64,000 nt of DNA from an uncultured Roseobacter sp. GTDB taxonomy: Bacteria > Pseudomonadota > Alphaproteobacteria > Rhodobacterales > Rhodobacteraceae. Position 1 is the first letter of the stretch. Each line of letters begins with the position of its first letter. Position numbers and translations under genes: made by a program. The notes beneath the pieces are model-generated. The model made no database searches, had not been told where the DNA came from, and saw only the letters and a list, made by a program, of their open reading frames with translations. Location: contig NZ_CANMNK010000009.1 in assembly GCF_947499265.1 (NCBI RefSeq), positions 91,314 to 155,313 on the forward strand, given 5' to 3'. Of the stretch, positions 1 through 8,569 are shown piece after piece.

Positions 1-49
1 AAACCGGGCGGCTTGTTCTGGTGGATCATTCACCTTTGGGCCATTTATA

Positions 50-2635
50 ATGGCTGGCAGATCAATCAACCGGGTCTTCTGGGGGTTATTGATCGGCAGC
101 TTTGCCTTTGCATTGGTGTTTTCCGCCATTGCGGTCTGGATCACGTCCAAACCGTTTTTGGCGGACACGCAAAAACAAGCAATCATGTCTCAGGCCAAGA
201 GAGAAGCCGCCCGGGTCGATGCCTTGCTCGACCCCAGTGTCTCACTCACCGCGTTTCTCGCGACCGAACCCTCTCTGGTGTCCTTTGTGATGGGCGATCA
301 GGCCCGAGACGACGCGTTTGTCGACCGCTTGAGCAATACAATCCTGCCGCAGGAAGTCACCGAGTTCTTCGTTTTTGATTTCGAAGGGCAACCCATCAGT
401 TTCCACATCGTTTCGCCGCAGGCGCAGTCCATGGAACTTGCCGCCAGTGCCGCTGATCTGGCAGCCTTTGTCCTCAGCACCGGGGAACCAACCGTGCGCA
501 CAATCGACAGCTACCGCGCGGTACAAAGCGGAACCCAGGAGCTGCTGATCGCCGCCCCCATTCGAAATAGGGGGTTTGCGGAAGGGGTCCTTGTCACGGT
601 GGTGTTCATTCCCTTTGAAACCGATACGATCTCCGACGGCACAAGCTCGATGTATGCGCGTATCGTTGATCCGTCCTCGAACTGGGCGCTGGTTTCGGCG
701 GGGCAGGGCGCGATCAATGTTCCCATTGAAGCAACCGGTCTTATTCTATCGGTAAAGTCCGAAGCCAGCCTGTTTCGCCAGATCGGTCAGGCCCTGGTGA
801 TCCAGACAATCTTGTCCATTGCCGCCGCCTTGCTCCTGCCTTTCGCGGTTTTCGGTTGGCTGGGCAAGCAAAGTATCCTGCTGCCGCACGCAGAAATGGA
901 AATGTCCCGTAACAAGCTGAGAGAGCAGCAAAAAGAACTAAAGGAGCTTGCTGCAATTGCTGAACGGGCGGGAGAGGCGATCCTGATCACTGATCTCGAT
1001 TGCCGGATAATGTGGCACAACCCGGCTTTCGAAAACATCTCGGGCTATACGTCCGAGGAAATCAGGGGCCAATTGCCCAGCAAGCTTTTGCAAGGACCCA
1101 ATACCAGCGCCGAAGCCCGTGCCCAAATCCGCGCGGCACTGCAGGCTTTCGAGCCCATCACGATCGAAGTTCTCAACTATCGCCATGGCACGGAAGAATA
1201 CTGGATCCAATTGAGCATCTCGACGATGTTCGATGACGAGGGGCAACCCTATGGCTACATGGCGATTTCTCAGGATGTTTCCGACCGCAAACGCGACGAA
1301 GCCAATTTGCTTGCCACGACATCGGCGATGGAATGGCAGGCATTGCATGATGAACTGACGGGGCTTCCGAACCGGCGCTACTTCAACACGACGTTCGATG
1401 AGATTTGCGCAAACCCCGATAAGACGAGAGTCCTGGCAATTGTCAGGATCGATCTGGATCACTTCAAAAACGTCAATGACACGATGGGCCATGAAGCAGG
1501 CGATCTTGTGTTATGCGAAGTCGCGCGAATACTGCGCGAAGAAATCGGGCCGGATGATGTCCCGGTGCGCGTCGGCGGTGACGAATTTATCGTTTTCATG
1601 ACCGTCGATGGCACGCTGCAAAAAGCGCAGATCCTTGCGACGGCCTTGCTCAAAAGGATTGCAGAGCCAATTGAATACGAGGGAAAATCCCTGCGCTACG
1701 GCGCGAGCTTCGGCATCGCATCGTCAAGCTGCAAACTTGTTGCGCATAGTGAGTTGGTACGGGCTGCGGACGCAGCACTCTATATCGCCAAGGAACGTGG
1801 TCGCAATCAGGTGGTGTGTTACGGCACCGAGGAGCACCAGCAGGTAAATGAAGTCCGCGCGACTGCGGAATTGATCCGAGTGGGTTTGGACCGTGGCGAG
1901 TTCGAGCCGTTTTTTCAACCGCAATTCGATGCGAAAACCCGCCGCATTGTCGGGGCAGAGGTGCTCGCCCGTTGGATCCATCCGCAGAAAGGTGTCGTTT
2001 TACCCTCCGAATTTCTCCAGGTCGCCCAGCAGCTCTCTATGCTGACCATTCTAGATAAGATCGTAATGGAAAAAGCCTTGCGACATGTTGCTGAGCTTGA
2101 AGATTTGGGCCTGACCCTGCCCAGAGTGTCGTTCAACGTGACGGCTGACAGACTCTGTGACCCGGAGCTTCTGATCGCCGTTGACGCTCGCCCGTTTCGC
2201 CATACCAAGATGTCGTTTGAAATCCTTGAGTCTGTCTTCCTGGATGATCAGCCGGAATATCTGGACTTCAATCTTGATCGGCTCCGCGACAAGGGCTTGT
2301 CCATCGAAATCGATGATTTCGGATCCGGGCACGCCTCAATGATCAGCCTGATGCGGGTGCGTCCGGATGTTCTGAAAATCGACCAGCGCCTGGTGTTCGG
2401 TGCACCGCACTCAAGGGTGTGTCGCAACATGGTGCGGTCGATCATCGGGATCGCGGACTCTCTGGATATCGGGGTGACGGCCGAAGGCGTGGAAACACAG
2501 GAACACGCCGACATGATGCAGGAAATGGGATGCGAAACGCTGCAGGGATTTTATTTTTCGGAGCCCATGAGGTTCGAAGACCTATGCGTGTTTTTGTCTG
2601 CGGAACGTCAAAAACACATGCAGATTGCTCAGTGA
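50..2635 (+). CDS. Membrane-bound PAS-GGDEF-EAL cyclic-di-GMP protein
   Basis: Predicted inner-membrane protein that makes and/or breaks cyclic-di-GMP. Of 861 residues, 8-30 and about 243-272 are membrane segments enclosing a periplasmic sensor region. A PAS domain (about 295-420), a GGDEF domain (LTGLPNRR near 433, intact GGDEF near 507) and an EAL domain (about 610-850) follow. The EAL signature reads EVL, a common variant, and the other catalytic stretches are present (FNVTADR, IDDFGSGH, LKID, AEGVET), so both activities are possible. Start is the first ATG in frame; the frame stays open to the window edge, so an upstream start cannot be excluded. The ligand of the periplasmic region is unknown. 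Convergent with the symporter gene across a shared terminator. Confidence 0.9.
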   Translation: MAGRSINRVFWGLLIGSFAFALVFSAIAVWITSKPFLADTQKQAIMSQAKREAARVDALLDPSVSLTAFLATEPSLVSFVMGDQARDDAFVDRLSNTILPQEVTEFFVFDFEGQPISFHIVSPQAQSMELAASAADLAAFVLSTGEPTVRTIDSYRAVQSGTQELLIAAPIRNRGFAEGVLVTVVFIPFETDTISDGTSSMYARIVDPSSNWALVSAGQGAINVPIEATGLILSVKSEASLFRQIGQALVIQTILSIAAALLLPFAVFGWLGKQSILLPHAEMEMSRNKLREQQKELKELAAIAERAGEAILITDLDCRIMWHNPAFENISGYTSEEIRGQLPSKLLQGPNTSAEARAQIRAALQAFEPITIEVLNYRHGTEEYWIQLSISTMFDDEGQPYGYMAISQDVSDRKRDEANLLATTSAMEWQALHDELTGLPNRRYFNTTFDEICANPDKTRVLAIVRIDLDHFKNVNDTMGHEAGDLVLCEVARILREEIGPDDVPVRVGGDEFIVFMTVDGTLQKAQILATALLKRIAEPIEYEGKSLRYGASFGIASSSCKLVAHSELVRAADAALYIAKERGRNQVVCYGTEEHQQVNEVRATAELIRVGLDRGEFEPFFQPQFDAKTRRIVGAEVLARWIHPQKGVVLPSEFLQVAQQLSMLTILDKIVMEKALRHVAELEDLGLTLPRVSFNVTADRLCDPELLIAVDARPFRHTKMSFEILESVFLDDQPEYLDFNLDRLRDKGLSIEIDDFGSGHASMISLMRVRPDVLKIDQRLVFGAPHSRVCRNMVRSIIGIADSLDIGVTAEGVETQEHADMMQEMGCETLQGFYFSEPMRFEDLCVFLSAERQKHMQIAQ

Positions 2636-2701
2636 GCCGATCAGAACGTAAAAGCCTATTACAACCGGCGCAAACGGATCGCCGTATCTAAATTGAGGTT
2701 T

Positions 2702-2740
2702 CCCAAGGCAGCAAGTCGCCGCCTTGGGATTGTTTGCTTT
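2702..2740. terminator. Rho-independent terminator between convergent genes
   Basis: Perfect 8-bp arms CCCAAGGC / GCCTTGGG separated by 11 bases, followed by a T-rich run (attgtttgcttt) on the plus strand. It ends the GGDEF/EAL gene. The minus-strand symporter stop codon overlaps its edge, so it may serve both directions. Confidence 0.75.
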
Positions 2741-4289
2741 AGTGTGCGAACTTCTTGATCTCTCCGGAGGCGAGACGCTCCGAATAGGACCGCAGTTCCT
2801 CACGGACAATCGACATCAGGAAGTAAAGCGCCGTGATGTTGACCACCGCCATGGCAAAGATCGCCGCATCCGAGAAATCAATCACCGGGCCAAGGCTGGC
2901 TGCGGCGCCGATGACGATAAAGATGCAGAAAATGATCTTGAAGGTCAGCTCGGAGGTCTTGCCCTCACCGAAGATATAGGTCCAGCTTTTCAACCCATAG
3001 TACGACCAGGAGATCATGGTGGAGAAGGCAAAGAGCACAACCGCAATGGCCAGAACATAGGGGAACCAGCTGATCCCGGAGGCAAATGCCGCCGATGTCA
3101 GGGCCACACCGCTGTTGCCATCCACTGTTGCAATGGCCGAACCCGCTTCGTTCAATACGTAGTTGCCGGTTTCAGCGTCCAAGATCAGCTGACCGGAGAT
3201 TGTGATCACCAAGGCTGTCATCGTGCAGATGACGACGGTATCGATCAGCGGCTCCAGCAGTGACACGAACCCCTCGGTGATGGGTTCTTTTGTCCGCACG
3301 GCGGAGTGTGCGATCGCTGCCGAACCAACCCCGGCTTCGTTTGAGAAGGCCGCGCGCTTGAACCCCTGGATCAGCGCACCGACAAAGCCACCTGCAACGC
3401 CGAGCCCGGTAAAGGCGCCCGCGAAAATCTGACCGAAGGCCCAGCCGATCTTGTCATAGTTCACCACCAGGATGATCAGCGCCGCACCGACGTAAAGAAT
3501 GCCCATAAAAGGAACGACTTTTTCCGTCACGTTTGCGATCGACTTAATGCCACCGACGATGACGGCAAACACCACGCCTGCGAAGATAAGGCCGGTGATC
3601 CAGCCCGGATAATCCCCAACGATGCCCGAAATCTGCGCATGCGCCTGGTTCGCCTGGAACATGTTCCCGCCGCCAAGTGCGCCGAGGATGCAAAACACCG
3701 AAAACAGGATGGCCAGCGCGCCGCCCCCCGGGATGCCACGTTCCTTGAACCCTTTGGAAATATAGTACATCGGGCCACCCGAAACGGTACCGTCCGGGTA
3801 TTCGTTGCGGTATTTCACGCCCAGCGTACATTCGGTGAATTTGGAGGCCATGCCCAGAAGACCGGCGAGGATCATCCAGAATGTCGCCCCCGGACCGCCA
3901 ATGCCCACGGCCACGGCAACGCCCGCGATGTTCCCCAGGCCGACGGTGCCGGAGAGCGCTGTTGCAAGCGCCTGAAAGTGGCTGACTTCGCCCGCATCGT
4001 CAGGGTCGGAATAGTCGCCTTTCACCAGCGAAACCGCGTGTCCAAAGTAGCGCAGCTGCACAAAAGAAAAGTAGATGGTGAAGATCGACGCGGCCACAAC
4101 CAGCCACAAAACGATCCACGGAAAACTGGTGCCGGGCAGGGGGGCAAAGATCAGGCTGACAAAGGGCCCGGTGAAATTTGCAAAAGCCGTGTTGACTTTT
4201 TCATCCAGGCTCATGGCCTCTTGTGCGTAAGCCGGCAGGGCCGCGCCGGTCGCCGCAGCGGCGAGCAGTGCTCTGTTAATAAATTTCAT
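2739..4289 (-). CDS. Sodium:alanine/glycine symporter (AGCS family)
   Basis: Inner-membrane secondary transporter importing alanine, glycine or a similar amino acid with Na+. The 516-residue product has the family hallmarks GTVGLGNIAGVAVAVGIGGPGA, KFTECTLGVKYR and FSNEAGVGSAAIAHS, with about ten hydrophobic segments. An N-terminal signal-like stretch ends in AYAQE. In-frame candidates are TTG 4310, ATG 4295 and ATG 4289; AAAAGGAC sits seven bases before 4289, which decides the start. It lies directly downstream of, and nearly touching, the universal stress protein gene on the same strand, so the two probably share a transcript. Exact substrate cannot be told from sequence. Confidence 0.9.
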   Translation of the reverse strand: MKFINRALLAAAATGAALPAYAQEAMSLDEKVNTAFANFTGPFVSLIFAPLPGTSFPWIVLWLVVAASIFTIYFSFVQLRYFGHAVSLVKGDYSDPDDAGEVSHFQALATALSGTVGLGNIAGVAVAVGIGGPGATFWMILAGLLGMASKFTECTLGVKYRNEYPDGTVSGGPMYYISKGFKERGIPGGGALAILFSVFCILGALGGGNMFQANQAHAQISGIVGDYPGWITGLIFAGVVFAVIVGGIKSIANVTEKVVPFMGILYVGAALIILVVNYDKIGWAFGQIFAGAFTGLGVAGGFVGALIQGFKRAAFSNEAGVGSAAIAHSAVRTKEPITEGFVSLLEPLIDTVVICTMTALVITISGQLILDAETGNYVLNEAGSAIATVDGNSGVALTSAAFASGISWFPYVLAIAVVLFAFSTMISWSYYGLKSWTYIFGEGKTSELTFKIIFCIFIVIGAAASLGPVIDFSDAAIFAMAVVNITALYFLMSIVREELRSYSERLASGEIKKFAH

Positions 4290-4302
4290 TTTCATGTCCT
4301 TT

Positions 4303-4740
4303 TCATCCAATGACCGTGACCGGCACAGTTGCGCTCATGACAAGATTTGCGGTCGAACTGCCGAAAATACGCTGTGCAAAGCCGCCCTCAGACGACCGGC
4401 ACACGATGATCTGATGCCCGCCTTCCTTTTCGCAGATGCTGTTGAGCGTGTGGGCAACGTCTCCATGACGCACAATCCCCGACGCGGTCATCCCAGCGCT
4501 TTGCAGAGAGGCGACGGCAGGATCGACAATACGCTCCTTTGCCATCGAGATTTCCTCTTCGCGGCGCTTGTGACGTTGCGCGTTTTCTTCTGCAGTCTGG
4601 AAGGAGTAGGGCGACCATTCGATCACATAAGCAACCAAAAGTTCACAATCTCCAATCCTCTCTGCCAGATCCTTGGCATACGTCAGAGCGCGGTCGCCTG
4701 ACCCTTGCCCGTCCAAGCCAATCACCAGTTTCGTGGTCAT
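4303..4740 (-). CDS. Universal stress protein, UspA family
   Basis: Small cytoplasmic protein of 145 residues with the single-domain Usp fold. It starts MTTKLVIGLDGQGSGDRAL and ends FGSSTANLVMSATVPVTVIG, a recognisable C-terminal ATP-binding region (RIFGSSTANLVM), although the usual G-x2-G-x9-GS spacing is only partly kept. First gene of a two-gene unit with the AGCS symporter. Usp domains often accompany transporters, and a regulatory role on the symporter is inferred, not shown. Confidence 0.85.
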   Translation of the reverse strand: MTTKLVIGLDGQGSGDRALTYAKDLAERIGDCELLVAYVIEWSPYSFQTAEENAQRHKRREEEISMAKERIVDPAVASLQSAGMTASGIVRHGDVAHTLNSICEKEGGHQIIVCRSSEGGFAQRIFGSSTANLVMSATVPVTVIG

Positions 4741-5116
4741 TTTCTGTCCCTTTATTTTATTTTACGAGTCCATCGTGTGGATCAACTTCAACGCATGCGT
4801 GTTTTTCAGCAAACCCAAAGTTGAGCTTGGGCGCGGTACTTCACCGGTCAGCGTTCCGGGTATTTTAGTTAAACTGACTAGATTTTGCGCCCGTAATTCG
4901 TATTTTTACGGATGAATGCTCTTTTTTTGCCTCTTTTGCAGGACAAATGACTTCCTGAACAATTTGCAAAAATGCGCAAACGATTGCCCCTTTATGTCAT
5001 TTTTGTATCAATCAAGGTGCGAGGCCTTGATGTTTTCAGCAAAGCGCGGATGCGGAGACCCGCAAGATCGGTGGTGGCAAACCGTTGCAAAGATCAGCCG
5101 AAAGCCCGTGATTTTT
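4741..5116. other. Intergenic region, no gene seen
   Basis: About 375 bases between the usp gene and the 3' end of the WYL regulator, both on the minus strand. The promoter for usp-symporter must lie here. The plus-strand ORFs crossing it (4539-5392) have no family features and overlap real genes, so I treat them as chance. Confidence 0.5.
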
Positions 5117-5791
5117 TTACGGGCTGAGGTCTTCGGACTGCCAAATTCGTCGCAGGGCTTCCCCGGACATATGAAACGCACCGGAAGTGGGTTTGACGGC
5201 TTGAATGCGATCCAATCTGAAATGACGCAAACCGTCGCGCAGCACGCACCATGCCACCAAGACCACCACATCAATGTAGTAGATCAGCGCAATGGGGTGG
5301 ATGCAGCGGTTGGTGCACCGGCCTGCTTCGTCGCGATAGGTGATCTGCAGTTCGGTTTCTTCGCGGATGTATCGGCGCGCGTCCGCAGGTGACAGCGCCC
5401 CCGCCGGGATCTGATTCCATTCGGACACACGAAAGGTTTCCGGCAATCCCGGCGTCGCTGCAGCGGCATCGGCGATCTTTGCGCTGGCGCGCACCGCGGC
5501 TTTTTCCAGCGCCTGATCACCTGTCCGGCCCAAAAGGGCAAGGCCGACAACAATGGCCTCGCGCTCCTCTTCATCCAGCATGATTGGCGGCAGATCATAT
5601 CCCGCCCGCAGGATGTACCCGACACCCGCCTCGCCATCGATCGGCAGGCCGCTGGCCTGAAGCGAAGCGATGTCGCGGTAGATCGTGCGTTTGGTTACTT
5701 CCAGCGTTTCAGCCATTTGCGCAGCGGTCATCGGCGCGGTGGCCCGGCGCAGCATCTGGATGATTTCAAAGAAACGGGTTGAACGGGTCAT
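5117..5791 (-). CDS. HTH-WYL transcriptional regulator (YafY/DeoR-like)
   Basis: DNA-binding regulator of about 224 residues. An N-terminal winged helix (TRSTRFFEIIQMLRRA ... MAETLEVTKRTIYRDIASL) is followed by a WYL-type effector domain (EREAIVVGLALLG, then ITYRDEAGRCTNRCIHPIALIYYIDVVVLVAWCVLRDGLRHFRLDRI). The ORF track start is GTG 5806; I prefer ATG 5791 because MTRSTRFFEI is the usual family start. It is divergent from a three-gene unit, with a perfect 11-bp inverted repeat between them that is the likely operator. WYL domains generally bind a small ligand; which one is unknown here. Confidence 0.88.
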   Translation of the reverse strand: MTRSTRFFEIIQMLRRATAPMTAAQMAETLEVTKRTIYRDIASLQASGLPIDGEAGVGYILRAGYDLPPIMLDEEEREAIVVGLALLGRTGDQALEKAAVRASAKIADAAAATPGLPETFRVSEWNQIPAGALSPADARRYIREETELQITYRDEAGRCTNRCIHPIALIYYIDVVVLVAWCVLRDGLRHFRLDRIQAVKPTSGAFHMSGEALRRIWQSEDLSP

Positions 5792-5808
5792 ACACTTGGG
5801 TAGCACAA

Positions 5809-5836
5809 CACTGCTGACACATACATGTCAGCAGTG
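5809..5836. promoter_or_regulatory. Palindromic operator, WYL regulator intergenic region
   Basis: Perfect 11-bp inverted repeat CACTGCTGACA - cataca - TGTCAGCAGTG centred between the divergent regulator (start 5791) and the NIF3-like gene (start 5879). Position and symmetry fit a binding site for the dimeric regulator controlling both directions. Confidence 0.7.
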
Positions 5837-5878
5837 AATTGTTAGACAGGGGCAAGCTCCGCAGTACAGGACGGCCCA

Positions 5879-6346
5879 ATGCTATCAGATTATTCAGCGC
5901 GCTCAGGCCGCTTCGACCCGGTCTTCACCCTGGAAATCCAGACCCTGCCAAAAGAGACCGACCGCCTGCTGGACGCGATCATGCACGTGCACCCGCTGGC
6001 CTATGGGCGCTATGAACGCAATGCCTCCGTTTCAGCGGTTGGCGCGGAGACGACGCAGCCGATGGCGCAGTCCACGACCACAACGCATAAATCGGGCTAC
6101 AGTGCCGGTGCCACCGAGACCTACCCAATGGTTGAGCTCAAGATTTCAATCGCGCGCGACCTCGATGCGCTGGAGCGCGTCATGGATGTGATCCTCGATC
6201 TCCACCACTATGAGCAGCCTGTCATCTACCTGCGCGAAGACTGGGCCAGCCGCGCGGCCTACGATCCGAATAACACAAATCCAAATCGGTGGTGGAACAA
6301 TGGCCGGGGGTTGCCGGACCAGATTTCCCAAGGAGAAGACCAATGA
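5879..6346 (+). CDS. Free-standing NIF3/CutA-like (PII-like fold) protein A
   Basis: Unannotated-type protein of 155 residues. I see resemblance to the PII-like insertion domain of NIF3/YqfO proteins. The stretch GRYERNASVSAVGAETTQP recalls the GNYxxCSFxxxGTGTFxP block, and YPMVELKISIARDLDAL ... LHHYEQPVIYL recalls the closing HPYEEPAYDL strand. It ends in NPNRWWNNGRGL. Start supported by AGGA eight bases upstream. First gene of a three-gene unit with overlapping stops and starts; the third gene is a diverged paralogue. Molecular function unknown; the fold assignment is inferred from motif order. Confidence 0.75.
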   Translation: MLSDYSARSGRFDPVFTLEIQTLPKETDRLLDAIMHVHPLAYGRYERNASVSAVGAETTQPMAQSTTTTHKSGYSAGATETYPMVELKISIARDLDALERVMDVILDLHHYEQPVIYLREDWASRAAYDPNNTNPNRWWNNGRGLPDQISQGEDQ

Positions 6347-6525
6347 TCAAATACTACTACCCCAACGGCGACACATGCTACCGCGCGCTGCACACGACGC
6401 ATGCGGTGTATCATGCGGCGGATGGTCGATTGATGGCGCGCACGATGAAGCCGGACAACAGCGCGCTTTATGAGTTTGAGATCACTGGCTTTGAACTGCT
6501 CGAAACCGGGGTGAAATATGACTGA
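6343..6525 (+). CDS. Small conserved-looking protein, unknown function
   Basis: Sixty-residue protein beginning MIKYYYPNGDTCYRALHTTH. The ORF track starts too early (6289); the ATG at 6343 overlaps the previous stop as ATGA and has AAGGAGAAG just upstream. No cysteine cluster, membrane segment or known domain seen. The tight coupling on both sides (it also overlaps the next gene by eight bases) implies its product works with the two NIF3-like proteins. Confidence 0.75.
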   Translation: MIKYYYPNGDTCYRALHTTHAVYHAADGRLMARTMKPDNSALYEFEITGFELLETGVKYD

Positions 6526-6967
6526 GACTTCCATCACATCAGGCGTTTTCGACACGCCCCCGATTGCAATGCTGCCCATGTGGATGGTCGCGTTTCAGGC
6601 GCCACAAGAAGACGTGGACCGGATTTTCGAAGCGGTGACGCAGGTTGCCCCGTTGGTGCAGGGCAAGACCGACCAAAATGGCTACCGTGCCCTGAGCGGT
6701 GTTGAGTATTACCGCCCGCGTGAAGGAACGCCGACAGGCGCCGAAGATGACATACGTCGTCGACCGGACGTGGATGAGATGCGCTTTTTCCTGCCCCGCG
6801 ATCAGGACCAGCTGAGATCGGTGATCGAGGCGATTTACGAGGTGCACAGCTATTACGAGCCGGTCATCACCGTCACGGATGTGCTGCGCAGCCAATGCAA
6901 GGGGCTCGATGACGAGGACAACCCGCATCGCTGGTGGAACAAGCAGGGTGATTGGAAACAGGCTTAG
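6518..6967 (+). CDS. Free-standing NIF3/CutA-like (PII-like fold) protein B
   Basis: Protein of 149 residues, a diverged paralogue of the gene at 5879. Shared layout: an opening strand (MWMVAFQAPQEDVDRIFEAV), a middle block YRALSGVEYYRPREGTPTG, a strand-helix MRFFLPRDQDQLRSVIEAIYEVHSYYEPVITV matching the NIF3/CutA HPYEEP-type motif, and a C-terminal NPHRWWNK matching NPNRWWNN. The two proteins might form a hetero-oligomer, as PII-like folds usually trimerise; that is inference. Last gene of the WYL-controlled unit; convergent with the next gene. Confidence 0.75.
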   Translation: MTETSITSGVFDTPPIAMLPMWMVAFQAPQEDVDRIFEAVTQVAPLVQGKTDQNGYRALSGVEYYRPREGTPTGAEDDIRRRPDVDEMRFFLPRDQDQLRSVIEAIYEVHSYYEPVITVTDVLRSQCKGLDDEDNPHRWWNKQGDWKQA

Positions 6968-6991
6968 GCGACGAAAATTCGCCGAGCGTGG

Positions 6992-7924
6992 CTATCCGTT
7001 CGGTTTGGTTTCGGGCAGCAGGGCCTGCAGGAGGCGTTCCAATAGCGCAATTGAAAACCGCACCGAATAGCCGCCGAAGAAGGCCGCGACCGATCCCACC
7101 GCGAGACCCGCTTCGAGGTCCAGCGCCGAGCTTGTCATCAAGATCCAGGGCACAACGAAACCAAACATGCCACCGAGCAACAAACGCGGCCAGACCTTGC
7201 GTTCCTCGCTCAGCTCGAAGGTTTTCATGCGGGTGGCCGTCAGCGCGTGGTTCAGCAGATGGACCAGTGCGCCGACGCAGCCAAAGGCAATCCAGGACGC
7301 CCATTGGATGAAATCGGTGTCTTTGCCGACCTGCCATTCCTGCGGGACCAGCGAATTCCAAAGCGAATAGACCGCAAACAGCAGCAGCAGGATGAGCAGC
7401 GTGTAGCTCACATAACGCGTCACGCGTTGCACAAAGCGACCCGCGGCAGAACTGGTGCGATCATTGGGGTCGGTGCGCCGCGTCGCCAGCAGCGAGTTGA
7501 CCGTGACGGGCAGCGCTTCGCGCGACAGGGCTTCGGTCACCTGATTATAGCAAAACTCCGATTTTTCGCGGGCCGTCAGGGAGTTGAAAAAACGCGGGAT
7601 GCCGTTGATCACCTCCGGGCTGTCCAGCTCATTGGGGTTATCGCCGGCGTAATGCTCCGCGATCGTATAGAGAATATGGACGCTCTCCGTGACCTTTCGT
7701 TCTGAAGCGATGCAGTAGTTATAGAGCAGCCGCGCCTTGGTCTGTGCATCGGGGTGTCCGGACAGAATGGGTTCATGGCTCTGCGGGGCCTCAAGGCCGA
7801 GCATATTGGGAAGTGACAGCATCGTTTCTGCGTTGGACTCGCTTTGTGGCGGCACCGCTTGGGCGGTTTTGCTGTCTTCACTTGCTGCCTCAGGGGGCTT
7901 CTTTTCCATGGTTTTTTCGGTCAT
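6992..7924 (-). CDS. Hypothetical membrane protein
   Basis: Protein of about 310 residues; the track starts at 7936 (MERAMTEK), while the ATG at 7924 gives MTEKTMEKKPPEA. Residues 1-50 are polar and probably disordered. About 50-160 is a soluble, mainly helical domain, and the C-terminal half has four hydrophobic segments (YTLLILLLLFAVYSLW, WASWIAFGCVGALVHLL, LLLGGMFGFVVPWILM, AVGSVAAFFGGYSVRFSIALL). I do not recognise the family. It is single, convergent with the NIF3-like unit and divergent from the puc operon; nothing links it to photosynthesis beyond position. Confidence 0.7.
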   Translation of the reverse strand: MTEKTMEKKPPEAASEDSKTAQAVPPQSESNAETMLSLPNMLGLEAPQSHEPILSGHPDAQTKARLLYNYCIASERKVTESVHILYTIAEHYAGDNPNELDSPEVINGIPRFFNSLTAREKSEFCYNQVTEALSREALPVTVNSLLATRRTDPNDRTSSAAGRFVQRVTRYVSYTLLILLLLFAVYSLWNSLVPQEWQVGKDTDFIQWASWIAFGCVGALVHLLNHALTATRMKTFELSEERKVWPRLLLGGMFGFVVPWILMTSSALDLEAGLAVGSVAAFFGGYSVRFSIALLERLLQALLPETKPNG

Positions 7925-8259
7925 GGCGCGCTCCAATCAACTCAAAATTCTCTCGTAGCGCATTGAATTATATTAAAAATAACTTCTGGAATCTTCAATT
8001 TGGTATTTTTCAAATGCAGCTAAACAACCAAAGGTTATGCCATGACGGGCTTTCGGCCAAGCGGTTTAGGGGTTTGGCTGCTTCAAGCCAAACCCCTCGG
8101 GCGCGCGTGAAAGCGATTTGCGTCCAAAGCCCTGCATCCACTCAGGGTCCGCGCAGTCGCCTTTCAGGCACGGTCGGCCCAGGGGCTTGCACATCTCTCT
8201 TCTCAGACGATGCGTCGCTAGAGATCATCCTCTCGACCAGCGATCAGATCACATTAAGC
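7925..8259. other. Upstream region of puc operon
   Basis: About 330 bases with no gene. AT-rich near 7965-8020, then GC-rich. It holds the promoter of the membrane-protein gene on one side and leads into the TGT-N12-ACA boxes of the puc operon on the other. I could not place a convincing sigma-70 promoter. Confidence 0.4.
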
Positions 8260-8303
8260 TGTCTAGTCAAATTTACAGTTGTGATTGTAATCTATCCGTG
8301 ACA
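8260..8303. promoter_or_regulatory. Two TGT-N12-ACA boxes (PpsR/CrtJ type) upstream of pucB
   Basis: Two sites of the form TGT-N12-ACA lie at 8260-8277 (TGTCTAGTCAAATTTACA) and 8286-8303 (TGTAATCTATCCGTGACA), eight bases apart and 99 bases before the pucB start. PpsR/CrtJ, the aerobic repressor of photosynthesis genes in purple bacteria, binds paired sites of this consensus. No ppsR gene is in the window. Confidence 0.65.
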
Positions 8304-8401
8304 CATTGATTAATACAGTGTGCGTTCTTTCAAGTAAGGTGTCCCGGACGGCAAAAATATCCCGGGTGCGGCTTCTTACGTCAATTAACGGAGGACGGAA
8401 A

Positions 8402-8557
8402 ATGGCGGAAAGTGAAGACAAAGTCTGGCCAACAGGCCTGACGCTTGAGGAAGCGGAGGAAGTGCACAGCTATCTTATCGATGGCACGCGCGTCTTTGGC
8501 GCGATTGCGCTGCTTGCTCACATTCTGGTTGCGTTTGCGACCCCCTGGCTCGGATAA
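8402..8557 (+). CDS. pucB: Light-harvesting complex 2 beta chain
   Basis: Beta polypeptide of the peripheral LH2 antenna, an inner-membrane bacteriochlorophyll protein. At 51 residues it has the normal length. It shows the beta signature [20 protein letters not shown] followed by one membrane helix [20 protein letters not shown]. His22 would face the cytoplasmic B800-type site and His40 is the B850-type ligand. The track start is too early; ATG 8402 follows a strong GGAGGA. Followed twelve bases later by pucA, then pucC, which identifies this as puc rather than puf (no pufLM). Expression is probably repressed by oxygen or light through the upstream PpsR-type boxes. Confidence 0.95.
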   Translation: MAESEDKVWPTGLTLEEAEEVHSYLIDGTRVFGAIALLAHILVAFATPWLG

Positions 8558-8569
8558 AGGAGGCACATC

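Noticed and set aside
13-378. ORF of 121 codons at the window start
   Set aside because: Overlaps the GGDEF/EAL gene in another frame and turns into low-quality Arg/Cys-rich sequence; a shadow.
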